A stretch of DNA of 64,000 bases from JADLBR01 sp964651705. GTDB taxonomy: Bacteria > Verrucomicrobiota > Verrucomicrobiia > JADLBR01. Location: contig CAZYWZ010000009.1 of assembly GCA_964651705.1 (NCBI GenBank), forward strand, positions 1 to 64,000, in the 5' to 3' direction. The notes beneath the pieces are model-generated. The model was given only the letters and a program-made list of their open reading frames with translations, had not been told where the DNA came from and made no database searches. Shown piece after piece: positions 41,611 through 49,903 of this stretch; the stretch's first letter is position 1, and the number at the start of each line of letters is the position of its first letter. A program made the translations under genes and the position numbers.

Positions 41611-42176
41611 CGACGTTGGCCCCCCTGCGTGTCCTCCGGTTTCTGGCGATAGGATTCCTCGGGGCGGAGTTCCCTTTGCCAGAAACCCTGGTGACTGCCG
41701 GCGTTCGCGCGAACCAGATCATCGGCGAACATCTCGATCTGGTGGAGGCAATCGCGCCAGGCGCGGGGGATTTGGCCGAGCAGACGCGCCCGGGTGCCAT
41801 AGAAGCTGTTGACGTGATGCTGCACCCAGCAACCCCGGCCCCGAACCCAGACCGACGTGTCCGCCTTTCCCCCGACCACCAAATGATACAGGGCCTTATC
41901 AATCAGGTCGCGATCCACGTTCAGGAATGCCTCGGGCTGCGGGGGATCTTGCATCACCATGAGCGAGGCGTCGATAAGGCGTGGGCCGGAGAAGTTCTGT
42001 TTCAGGACGAGGGTCAACTGTTGCATCTGGGCGTGTGGTGCCTGCTGCACCCGGCTAAATCGCCCGCCCTCGGGTAGATCCGACGCCTCGCGCGCGGGGG
42101 CGCCAGGATCCCGGAATCTCGTGAAGAGAGCCTCCGGAATCCCGGACAGCGTCTTGGGGGCCGGGCGTTCGTCCAT
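41607..42176 (-). CDS. Hypothetical protein of the cassette, paralog a (copy B)
   Basis: This is a 189-residue protein starting MDERPAPKTLSGIPEALF. It keeps the family pattern (FTRFRDPGAPA, LTLVLKQNFSGPRLIDASL, VWVRGRGCWVQHHV, LHQIEMFADDLVR, HQGFWQRELRPEESY) but is clearly diverged from the copy A partner at 20937-21506. It is the first gene of copy B and is divergent from the reverse transcriptase gene, with 68 bases between. The frame is open upstream to 42425, but that part overlaps RT and is not protein-like. Confidence 0.62.
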   Translation of the reverse strand: MDERPAPKTLSGIPEALFTRFRDPGAPAREASDLPEGGRFSRVQQAPHAQMQQLTLVLKQNFSGPRLIDASLMVMQDPPQPEAFLNVDRDLIDKALYHLVVGGKADTSVWVRGRGCWVQHHVNSFYGTRARLLGQIPRAWRDCLHQIEMFADDLVRANAGSHQGFWQRELRPEESYRQKPEDTQGGQRR

Positions 42177-42243
42177 GCTTGGATAAAGCGTTGGTCGGGG
42201 AAACATTCCGCATTCACACACAAGAGACGCCAGGGGCGAAAGG

Positions 42244-43824
42244 ATGACTGTGCGTCTCCTGCAGACCGCGCGCATCCTTCCAAGCGGTAACGCGCCTGGG
42301 GCGTCGGTTGCGCGTGGCGGAAAAGCGGTGGGCGCCGGGCTTTTCGAATGCATGAGGGTGGCGTGCGAGATGGTGGAGCGGGTTCGGGATGAGGTGCTCT
42401 GGTCGCAGTTCCTGCATCCAGACAACGTGGCGGCAGCCTGGGACCGGGTACGGCGGAACCGGGGTTCGGCGGGGGTGGATGGGGTTACGGTTGCCCACCT
42501 CGCGGGAGACCGCTTCGGCGTGGAGTGGCGCCGGACAAGGCACGGACTGCTTCATGGCAGCTACGAGCCCCGGCCGGTGCTCCGCTGTCCGGTGCGGAAG
42601 ACGGGCGGCGGGATGAGGTGGCTGGGGATACCGACGGTCATCGATCGGGTGATCCTGCAGGCGATGGCACAGGCCCTGATGCGGCATTGGGAGCCGACGT
42701 TTTCCCGGCGCAGCTTTGGCTACCGCCCGGGACGGAGCGCGCGCCAGGCGGTTGGAGTGGCGAGGCGGGAGATCCAATCGGGCAAGTCTTGGGTAGTCGA
42801 CCTGGACATTGAGAAGTTCTTTGACTCCGTGGACCACGATCTGCTGATCGGGCGCCTGGTGGGGCGCGCGGAAGACGGTCGATTCTTGGCGCTGGTCAGG
42901 AGATACCTGAGGTGTGACGGGATCGAGGAAGGCCGACCGAGGACGACGGACAAGGGCCTGGCACAGGGGAGTCCTCTGTCGCCCTTGCTCGCGAACGTGG
43001 TGTTGGACGAGTTGGATCAGGCTCTGGAGGGTCGCCGCGTCGCCTTTGCCCGATATGCCGACGACTGCCTCCTGTTTTCGCCAGGAGAGGAAGAGGGGCG
43101 CGCCCTGCTGAATTGGTGTGGCGAGTTTCTGCTGAGGCGAATGGGGCTGCGGCTGCACGATACGAAGTCGCGGGTGACACTCGCGCAAGGCGCCGCGTTC
43201 CTGGGGTTTCGCTTTCTACCCGGAGAAGATGGGCGAGTCCGGTTGGCACCCACCGATGAGGCGGTCATCGCGTGCTTGGGCCAATTGGAAGACCTGACGC
43301 GGTTTCGGATGGGGGTGGGCTTCGAGCGTATGCGGGCAGACGTGGCGCGCTTCTGGGAGGGTTGGCGCCGGTATTATCGCGGAACCCACTTGGATTCGGT
43401 GGATCGCCTCGTCGAAGAGCGGCTTCAGCGGCACTTCCGGGCATTCATGTGGACAATGTGGGGGGATGACAAGACACGGTTGGGACAATTGCTGCGTCGG
43501 GGCGCTGACGCCGACATGGCAAGGCATCTCGTGAGGTGTCAGCCGACCGCGGCCGCCGCCGCGATTCATCCGGTCGTGTGCCGCGCCATCACCCTCGAGG
43601 AACTGCGGTTGCCGGCGTGCCGGGAAGCAGCAGAGGATGACGAATTTTCGTCGAGGCTCAAACGGGCCTGTCGGGGGGCCGCAGGGTATGGCATCCCGTT
43701 GCCTCGTGCCAGGGACGGGGTCTCCCGCCCGCCGGGCCGATACGCGGGGACGCTGGCGGCGCTGCTGGCCACCGTGGCCGGTTGCTTTTGGCTCTGGTCG
43801 GGATGGCGGCGCGGCAGGGCGTGA
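42244..43824 (+). CDS. CRISPR-associated reverse transcriptase (group II intron type)
   Basis: This is a frame of up to 526 residues; the true start may be Met 43 (MVERVRDEVLW, 42370). RT motifs in order: NRGSAGVDGVT (73-83), MRWLGIPTVIDRVIL, VVDLDIEKFFDSVDH (motif A, Asp 186), QGSPLSPLLANVVLDELD and FARYADDCLLF with YADD at 271-274. A thumb/maturase-like W-x-x-YYR follows near 375-383. It then has a ~130-residue extension with no known domain and a hydrophobic stretch near the end (LAALLATVAGCFWLW). There is no intron RNA around it and cas1 starts 9 bases later, so it is a domesticated RT. Related RT-Cas1 systems acquire spacers from RNA by reverse transcription; the same here is inference. 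Confidence 0.85.
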   Translation: MTVRLLQTARILPSGNAPGASVARGGKAVGAGLFECMRVACEMVERVRDEVLWSQFLHPDNVAAAWDRVRRNRGSAGVDGVTVAHLAGDRFGVEWRRTRHGLLHGSYEPRPVLRCPVRKTGGGMRWLGIPTVIDRVILQAMAQALMRHWEPTFSRRSFGYRPGRSARQAVGVARREIQSGKSWVVDLDIEKFFDSVDHDLLIGRLVGRAEDGRFLALVRRYLRCDGIEEGRPRTTDKGLAQGSPLSPLLANVVLDELDQALEGRRVAFARYADDCLLFSPGEEEGRALLNWCGEFLLRRMGLRLHDTKSRVTLAQGAAFLGFRFLPGEDGRVRLAPTDEAVIACLGQLEDLTRFRMGVGFERMRADVARFWEGWRRYYRGTHLDSVDRLVEERLQRHFRAFMWTMWGDDKTRLGQLLRRGADADMARHLVRCQPTAAAAAIHPVVCRAITLEELRLPACREAAEDDEFSSRLKRACRGAAGYGIPLPRARDGVSRPPGRYAGTLAALLATVAGCFWLWSGWRRGRA

Positions 43825-43833
43825 GGTGATGCC

Positions 43834-44823
43834 ATGGCCAGTGTCTATGTCGAGACCGATGGCAGCCGGGTGGCCCTGCGTTCTGAGCGGATCGTTGTCC
43901 GCTCACCTGATGACGATGAGACGAGCGTGCCGTTGGCGGAGATCGATCGGCTGTGTGTCCGGGAACGGGTGCAGGTGACGTCCCAGGCCTTGGGCGCCCT
44001 GTTCCGGGCATCGGTCCCGGTGGCATGGCTCGATTGGCGGGGCGAGATCCTTGGGCATGCCCTACCGCCGGGATCGGCAGACGCGGCGGTGCGGGCGAGG
44101 CAGTATGCGCGGGGTGCCGACCCGACGTTTGCCCTGGCGGTGGCGCGGCGGATTGTCGAGGCCAAGATCTTTAACCAGCTCCGGCTGATCCAGCGGCTGC
44201 GCGCGGGCCGCAAGCTGCCGGCTGGCGAAGACCTCGGGGCGCTGCGTTCGCTCCTCAGGCGGGTGCCCCGATGCGCGACGATGGATGAGTTGCGCGGCGT
44301 CGAGGGTGCCGCAGCGGCCGCCTACTTTCCCATGTGGGCCGCCTTTTTGCCGGCCGAGGCGCCCTTCGGGGGTCGGAGGGCTCATCCGCCCAAAGACGCT
44401 GTGAACGCCTGCCTGTCCTTCGGCTCGGCACTGCTCTATCACGAGACTGTCGCCGCCATCCAGCAGGGCGGTCTCGACCCGGGCATGGGACTGCTCCACG
44501 TGCCGGCCCCCGGCCGTTGGGCGCTCGCCCTCGATATCATGGAACCATTCCGCACCCCGGTTTCGGATTCCTTGGCCCTTCGCCTCCTCTCCCGGCGCAT
44601 GCTGGCCACCGAGAACTTTCTCGAGCGCGCGGGAGGCGTCTGGCTCGACGACCGCGGCAAGCGCGTCTTCCTCGATCAATACGAGAAGCGGATGACGCGC
44701 GAGTTCGGTTCCGAGCACGCCAAACACCGCACCACGATACGCCAGCAGATCCGCGATACGGTCCAGCGGTTTAAGGCCGCCATCGAGAACCCAGACGCAT
44801 TCCGCCCTTTTCGTCTAAACTGA
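43834..44823 (+). CDS. cas1: Cas1 integrase
   Basis: This is a 329-residue protein of normal length. The N-terminal beta domain (VYVETDGSRVALRSERIVV, ALFRASVPVAWLDWRG) leads into the helical catalytic domain. The metal-binding residues fit Glu 157 in GVEGAAAAAYF, His 222 in GLLHVPAPGRW and Asp 234/Glu 237 in ALDIMEPFR. Cas1 integrates new spacers next to the leader. It is the middle gene of RT-cas1-cas2, with 9 and 4 base gaps. The RT is separate and not fused to Cas1. The adaptation genes lie 4.2 kb away from the array's trailer end, with the metallopeptidase cassette in between. Confidence 0.93.
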   Translation: MASVYVETDGSRVALRSERIVVRSPDDDETSVPLAEIDRLCVRERVQVTSQALGALFRASVPVAWLDWRGEILGHALPPGSADAAVRARQYARGADPTFALAVARRIVEAKIFNQLRLIQRLRAGRKLPAGEDLGALRSLLRRVPRCATMDELRGVEGAAAAAYFPMWAAFLPAEAPFGGRRAHPPKDAVNACLSFGSALLYHETVAAIQQGGLDPGMGLLHVPAPGRWALALDIMEPFRTPVSDSLALRLLSRRMLATENFLERAGGVWLDDRGKRVFLDQYEKRMTREFGSEHAKHRTTIRQQIRDTVQRFKAAIENPDAFRPFRLN

Positions 44824-44827
44824 AGCC

Positions 44828-45169
44828 ATGGACTGGTGGGAGGACCTGCTGCCCCTAAACCCGCACGAGCACCCCCCAGGAGAAGAGACCTTGCTCCGCC
44901 TCGTAGCCTACGATATCAGCGAACCCAGGCGCCTGCTGCGCATCGCGTCGATCTGTGAGGATTATGGCACGCGGGTACAGTTCAGCCTCTTCGAATGCTG
45001 GTTGGATGATACGCGCTTCGAGGAACTCTGGGCCAAGCTGCTGGGCGAGATCGAGAAGGATTCCGACCGCATCGTCGCCTACACCCTGGATCAGGGCGCG
45101 GCAAGGCGCCGCCGCACCGGAGGGGCTAAGATGTCCTGCACCGAAAGGCGCGACCTCATCATCGTATGA
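44828..45169 (+). CDS. cas2: Cas2
   Basis: This is a 113-residue protein. The core RLVAYDISEPRRLLRIASIC (residues 24-43) is the Cas2 first strand with its conserved Asp, followed by YGTRVQFSLFECWLDD, the classic second strand with FE. A 20-residue N-terminal extension (MDWWEDLLPLNPHEHPPGEE) is longer than usual. Cas2 is the structural partner that bridges Cas1 dimers during spacer integration. It is the last gene of the adaptation operon. Confidence 0.92.
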   Translation: MDWWEDLLPLNPHEHPPGEETLLRLVAYDISEPRRLLRIASICEDYGTRVQFSLFECWLDDTRFEELWAKLLGEIEKDSDRIVAYTLDQGAARRRRTGGAKMSCTERRDLIIV

Positions 45170-45609
45170 ATGCGGGTTCGGTTGCTCGAGACCGTTCGGA
45201 GGCTTCGCGGCGAGATGCCTGATGGCTTGTAGGGCAGGGGATTGGATCGGTTTGGAAATGTTGCAGGATCTGGGGGCGCTCAGGGCTGGTGGAAAAGGAC
45301 GCATCGTGCCTTCTCCCGTATCCAACAATCGTCAGGGCGAGGTTCCGAACGGGACTGTGGCCGAGCCGGTAGAGCCCTGGAAGCGCAAGCGGCAGCGGGC
45401 GAGGCGATGAGCGCGGAGGGAATCGGGGGCGCCGCATCGAATAGGGGAGGGAAAACGCGATGAGATATACCTGTCTGGTTGCCGATCCTCGGGGCCCTGC
45501 TCGTCCTGGGGTTTCTGTCCGGCGGCCTTTCGGGCGGGCGCCGATGAGGGGACTCGGGTCCGGGGCGGAATCCGGGGCGGCGCCGGGCTTTATGGGAGTG
45601 GAGTCAACC
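45170..45609. other. Gap after cas2 with a chain of tiny overlapping frames
   Basis: There is no confident gene. Three short frames follow one another with ATGA overlaps: 45258-45410 (50 codons), 45407-45463 (18 codons) and 45460-45777. The second continues past its TGA as a hydrophobic stretch (DIPVWLPILGALLVLGFL, 45464-45517). This could be a decayed small membrane-protein gene. No repeat, tRNA or clear terminator is seen. Confidence 0.4.
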
Positions 45610-45777
45610 ATGGCATATCGGGGAAGAGATGGAAGGTGGTACGATCACAAGGAGACGCCCGCCGAATATCGGCGGCGGACCGGCGGCGGCGGTGGCAGCA
45701 GCGGCCTGGACGGTGCTGTGGGGAGCTTCGTGATGGTGATGCTGTTCTTCCTGTTTCTGATACGGGGGTGCGGGTGA
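45610..45777 (+). CDS. Small membrane protein
   Basis: This is a 55-residue product starting MAYRGRDGRWYDHKETP. The first half is polar and rich in Arg and Gly; the second half has one membrane span (GSFVMVMLFFLFLIRGCG) up to the C-terminus. I prefer the ATG at 45610, preceded by GGGAGTGGAG; an upstream start at 45460 would add a low-complexity stretch. It lies 49 bases before the unknown gene at 45827 and may belong to that operon. Function is unknown. Confidence 0.5.
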   Translation: MAYRGRDGRWYDHKETPAEYRRRTGGGGGSSGLDGAVGSFVMVMLFFLFLIRGCG

Positions 45778-45826
45778 GCCGGGTGGAGTATGGCATGAGC
45801 GACCATACTGCGGAGGGCGAGGGACA

Positions 45827-47590
45827 ATGAAGCAGGGCGACAACGTGAGGCTATTGCATTGGACCAAGATGGTGCCGGTGGTCGATGGCAAGGATCCGCT
45901 TGGGCTGATGGGCCGCGTGTCGGCCAAGCTGGCGGGACAGTTGCTGCACTGCATCACCTCGATCACGCCCCGGGCGCGGTATTATTCGTTTTTGGCCTGG
46001 TGTGTGGCGGACTATTACCGGAGGGTCAGGGGCGAGGCCGGTGACCGTGGGCTGATGGAAGCGATCCGCCTCCGAGAAAGGGCCCTCGCGCTGGGATGCA
46101 TCGAGCATCATGGTGGGGAGCCCTGCGCCGGTGGCTCGCTGGTGGGCACCAAGGGGGCCAAGCAATGCCGCGAGGCGAACCGCGGGGGACGGCTCAGGCT
46201 CACCCGGCTCGATTTCACCAAGAATCCGGCGATGCACAACTATTTCGCCTCGCTGGTCAAGCTGGGGGTGTTTAAGGCCAATGGCGGCCCCATTCCAGAA
46301 GACGGTGACGAGGCTCCCGAAGATCTGACGATCATGGATCTGGAGCTGACGGAGATCGGGCGTCGGCTGGCCGATGGCTATGGGGCGGCGGTCGATGGCG
46401 CCGCCTGCGTGCGGAGGTTGGGATCCGATCCCGATGCCTGCAGGTTGGCCGATCTGGGGGCCTGGGGCGAGCGCGGGGGATTGTGTGAGCTCGCCGCCGG
46501 GGGCCCGGATCTCGGCACCCTGCGCGACATGTTTTTCGCCCGGGCGGGGGAGACCGGCGGCTCGCACCCCCTGCGACGGGACTCGCTGATCCTGCTGCTG
46601 GATCTGATCGGCCGATTTGCGGAGAAAGATCTCCTGACAAATCCGGGCACATTTGGCGAGGCCGTCTATTTCGGGGAGGTGGCCGTCGATTTTGGGGCAG
46701 AGGGATCGGTCGAGGTCGCGCCGGCGAGGACCCTGCAGGGCATCGCAGACCGGTGGAGGATGTTCCAGTTTCACCAATATTTCGCCTTCGCGCTCGAGGC
46801 GCTATTTGTCCATGTGGTGCGCGCGACGTCCGGGGCGGGCCTCCGCGGGGTGCGTTTCGCCGGCATCTTGAAGGATCTTGATTCGGCTGCGGTGCGGGAG
46901 GCCGTCGGGCGCGCGCTGGGACGGTGCCCTCCCACATCATTTCTGAGAATGAGCCCGCGGGATGTGGCAGGTCTTTGCGGCGTCGATCTCTCGAGCGCCG
47001 ATGTGGTGTGCGGCGAGGCGTTCGGGAGCCAAGTCAGGGTGCTCCATCCGATTTCCGAGGCGCGCCTGGCATGGCAGATCGGGGAAGCGTTCGGCATCGG
47101 CACTCCGGAAGCCGCGGCCCTGGCGCTTCAGATGCTGGCGGGAATCCTCATGCGCTATGCCAGATGGGAAAACACCGGCGTCGGCAACTGGCTGGGGCAG
47201 GCCGTCGGGAACGATTACGAGGACGTCACGGTCCCCGTGATGCGGCGCGAATTGCAGTCCCGGTTCGGGGACTTTTGGAACGCGCGATGGGCCAATCTGG
47301 GGGATTACATCATCCGGCGATTCGTCGTTCGGCTGCATGAGACCCTGGCGCTCGAAAAGGGCTTTGGGCAGATCAAGGCCTTCTTCCAATCCGATGGGGA
47401 TCGCATCCACGGGAGGGGTTTGAGATATGACCGGATCGGCGTGAAGAATGCGCGGCTAGCCAGCGCGATCCGGATCGTGCAGGACATCGGTTATGCGGAG
47501 GAGGCGGCAGACGGGTCGGGGTGCCTGCGCCTGACGCGTGCGGGCGCGGCCTGCCTGCGAGCGGAACTCGGGAGGATGGGCGCGCGATGA
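45827..47590 (+). CDS. Hypothetical protein coupled to a PLD-family nuclease
   Basis: This is a 587-residue protein starting MKQGDNVRLLHWTKMVPV, with GAGGGAC upstream. The N-terminal part (DPLGLMGRVSAKLAGQLLHC, TPRARYYSFLAWCVADYY) resembles large unknown defence-linked proteins that begin with a DPLG...TPRxRYYS pattern; I cannot name the family. The rest is mainly helical, with a small CIEHHGGEPC segment (Cys/His) and no nuclease or NTPase motif. The stop overlaps the ATG of the PLD gene (ATGA). The pair looks like a two-gene defence unit with the PLD protein as effector and this protein as sensor or regulator. Confidence 0.62.
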   Translation: MKQGDNVRLLHWTKMVPVVDGKDPLGLMGRVSAKLAGQLLHCITSITPRARYYSFLAWCVADYYRRVRGEAGDRGLMEAIRLRERALALGCIEHHGGEPCAGGSLVGTKGAKQCREANRGGRLRLTRLDFTKNPAMHNYFASLVKLGVFKANGGPIPEDGDEAPEDLTIMDLELTEIGRRLADGYGAAVDGAACVRRLGSDPDACRLADLGAWGERGGLCELAAGGPDLGTLRDMFFARAGETGGSHPLRRDSLILLLDLIGRFAEKDLLTNPGTFGEAVYFGEVAVDFGAEGSVEVAPARTLQGIADRWRMFQFHQYFAFALEALFVHVVRATSGAGLRGVRFAGILKDLDSAAVREAVGRALGRCPPTSFLRMSPRDVAGLCGVDLSSADVVCGEAFGSQVRVLHPISEARLAWQIGEAFGIGTPEAAALALQMLAGILMRYARWENTGVGNWLGQAVGNDYEDVTVPVMRRELQSRFGDFWNARWANLGDYIIRRFVVRLHETLALEKGFGQIKAFFQSDGDRIHGRGLRYDRIGVKNARLASAIRIVQDIGYAEEAADGSGCLRLTRAGAACLRAELGRMGAR

Positions 47591-49785
47591 AGTCGCTGGA
47601 GTGGTTGGATCTGTTCGAGGGGGCCGAGGCGAGGGTCGCGATCCTTTCGACATATAACTTTGACCCGATGTTCTTCGAGGCGCGTCTCCTGCGCTCCAGC
47701 GCGCTGCAGGGCGCTCGACGCGTGGTGGTCCTGATGGATGGCCGGGAGTATCGGCGACTCGCTCGCGAGGGTTCTGGTTCGAGACACCTCAACAGGCGCT
47801 ACCTGCTGGTGCCGGTGGACGTGGAGCGGGGGGTCTTCCACGCCAAGCTCAGCGTGCTGCTGTCCGGCGAGGCCGCGCACCTTATCTGCGGCAGCCATAA
47901 CCTGACCCAGCCGGGATGTACGCACAACCTGGAATTGGCCAACGGCGTGTCTGCGCAGGTCCCCGATGGGCGGCCACCGGCGAACGCCGCGCTGATCCGG
48001 CAGGCTTTGAGTTTCCTTCGGGATTGCGCGAAACAGGCGCATGGCCGGACTGGCGACATCGCCGGCCGTTGGATCGACGAACTGGCTGCCGAGGTCCGGT
48101 GGCTTGGCGCAGGGGGATCGGTCGCGGCGCCGGCGGGCTACCCCGAGTTGCTCTGCGGTGCCGGGGGGACGCTTTGGGACGAGATCGTCTCGCGCCTCGC
48201 GGGCAAGCAGGTCACGCGCGTGACGGCCCTGTCACCATTCTTCGATCCGGATCTGGCCCTGCTGCGGCGCGTCCGCGACCAGTGGCCGAGATGTCAGGTC
48301 AGTCTCATCAGCCAGCAGAACTCCGGGAACTTGCCGGCGAACCTCCTGGGGCGGGTGGGTCGCCGCGTCGGGTTGAGCGAGGTGTTGTGCCGCAAGGGCA
48401 GGCGCCTGCACGCCAAGCTGGTGGCGTTCCACGCCAAGGGACAGGTGCTCGTCGTGGCAGGGAGCGCGAATTTTACCACCGCGGCCTTCTGTGGTCGCAA
48501 CCGCGAGGCCTGCCTCGCGTGGTGGCAGAAGGAGGATCCCGTGGAGGGGCTGTTTGACGGGGATATCCGATGCGAACCGATCCACCCCAAGAAATTCGTC
48601 TCGGGCTCAATGGGTGCGCCGGAGGAAGCCCCCGACGACACTCAAACCGAGGCGCCGGTGGTGCGCGGCGCGCACCTAAACGCGGACGGGCGACTGGATG
48701 TAGAATATGCGATCGCGGCGCGCGGCCGACCCTATTCGTTGCGTCTGGCCATCCGGCTGGCCGGCCAGTCCCAGCCGATCCTCAGCCAGAATATCACCGA
48801 GTCGGCACGTGACCGATTGGCCCTCCAGTTGCCGGACAACGTGCTGGCGCAGATCGGCGACGCGGCCACCTGCACCCTGATCGCCACCTTTGGGAAGACC
48901 GGGGTGGAGAGCGATCCGGCCTGGGTCATCCAAGAGAGCCGCCTGACCCATGAGCCGACCGGCGGGGCATCGGGTTCCGATATCGATCGCGAGATCGCGG
49001 AGACGGGGCACGGCCTCGTCGGGCGCCTCGAGGAACTCGGCAGGACCATGGGCCCGGCGGATGTTGTCGCGTACCTCAGAAATCTGAGCATCCGCTATGC
49101 GGACGGCGTGTTGAGGGCTGGGGGCCAACGCCGATTCCTCGTGCGGGCGCGCGACCCGCTCCGACCCGACACCGTGCCGGACTGGTTGCAGCGTCAGGCG
49201 GATGATCGGGCGGCATTGGAAAAGACCATCTTCGAATTCTTGGACCGCCACGAACAGCGGGTCCTCCATCGGCACGTGACACGGGCCAATATCAACGGGC
49301 TGGGGAATTTCCTGGATGTTCTCAGAACAATGGTGTCACTCCTACATTACTGGAATAGGAGGGGCGTGATTGGCCCTGCGATGGTCGTTGGGCCAGTCTG
49401 TCGCTGGCTTGATTTGTTCTATAAGGAAGTGGAGGACGAGGATGGGATTCCGGAGCCCGACGGTTATCTCCCTGCGCTGGCGGAAAATCTGGCGGGTGAT
49501 TCGGCGCTGCTGCGATCGCGGCTCAGCGAAGAGGGGGTGGCCGGGCACATGGGGGCGGCGCTGTGGGTCGCACAAACGGTGAGGGCGGGCACCGAACGGA
49601 ATCCGCGCGCGAATCCATCCTTCATGCTTCCGACGCAGGCCCAGCGGCTGACCAGGGCCCTTCGCCACGTCGGCCTGAACCCTCCGTCGCCGCAGCAGGT
49701 CATCGACGCGCTGGCAAGGTTCGAGGCTCTTCCGGAGGAAATGGTGACCGCCTGGGCCGGGCGCATCAACGCGATGGCGGCTTGA
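47587..49785 (+). CDS. Phospholipase D-family nuclease with two HxK motifs
   Basis: This is a 732-residue protein. The two PLD half-sites are FHAKLSVLLSGEAAHLICGS (His 85, Lys 87, then GSHNLTQ) and LHAKLVAFHAKGQVLVVAGS (His 275, Lys 277, then ANFTTAA). Together they would form the active site for phosphodiester cleavage. The N-terminus (ARVAILSTYNFDPMFFE) is typical of PLD proteins linked to restriction and defence. The C-terminal ~400 residues have a beta domain (YSLRLAIRLAGQSQPI) and a helical region of unknown role. There is no helicase domain. It is translationally coupled to the upstream gene. Confidence 0.75.
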   Translation: MKSLEWLDLFEGAEARVAILSTYNFDPMFFEARLLRSSALQGARRVVVLMDGREYRRLAREGSGSRHLNRRYLLVPVDVERGVFHAKLSVLLSGEAAHLICGSHNLTQPGCTHNLELANGVSAQVPDGRPPANAALIRQALSFLRDCAKQAHGRTGDIAGRWIDELAAEVRWLGAGGSVAAPAGYPELLCGAGGTLWDEIVSRLAGKQVTRVTALSPFFDPDLALLRRVRDQWPRCQVSLISQQNSGNLPANLLGRVGRRVGLSEVLCRKGRRLHAKLVAFHAKGQVLVVAGSANFTTAAFCGRNREACLAWWQKEDPVEGLFDGDIRCEPIHPKKFVSGSMGAPEEAPDDTQTEAPVVRGAHLNADGRLDVEYAIAARGRPYSLRLAIRLAGQSQPILSQNITESARDRLALQLPDNVLAQIGDAATCTLIATFGKTGVESDPAWVIQESRLTHEPTGGASGSDIDREIAETGHGLVGRLEELGRTMGPADVVAYLRNLSIRYADGVLRAGGQRRFLVRARDPLRPDTVPDWLQRQADDRAALEKTIFEFLDRHEQRVLHRHVTRANINGLGNFLDVLRTMVSLLHYWNRRGVIGPAMVVGPVCRWLDLFYKEVEDEDGIPEPDGYLPALAENLAGDSALLRSRLSEEGVAGHMGAALWVAQTVRAGTERNPRANPSFMLPTQAQRLTRALRHVGLNPPSPQQVIDALARFEALPEEMVTAWAGRINAMAA

Positions 49786-49903
49786 TGTGGTGGTGGCGTG
49801 GTGACCGAAGCAGGTTGACGGATCGTTCACGGCACGGACAGAATCAGCATCGAGGACGGGCGGTTACGACGAGGGCAGAGTGGGCCCATGAGTGAACGAA
49901 AGC

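Larger units (their letters stand above)
39656..42176. repeat. Direct repeat copy B: metallopeptidase cassette
   Basis: Second copy of the block at 18967-21506, same orientation, containing M48-TerB and paralogs b and a but not the ARPP-1-like gene. Bases 39656-40050 match 18967-19361 with no difference that I could find by eye. Together the copies bracket the effector operon and the array. Homologous recombination between them would delete 20.7 kb, removing ARPP-1, all effector cas genes and the array but leaving RT, cas1 and cas2. Confidence 0.8.

Noticed and set aside
42244..43824. Mobile group II intron encoding the RT
   Set aside because: No intron RNA domains can be placed around it: cas1 starts 9 bases after the RT stop and a divergent gene lies 68 bases upstream.
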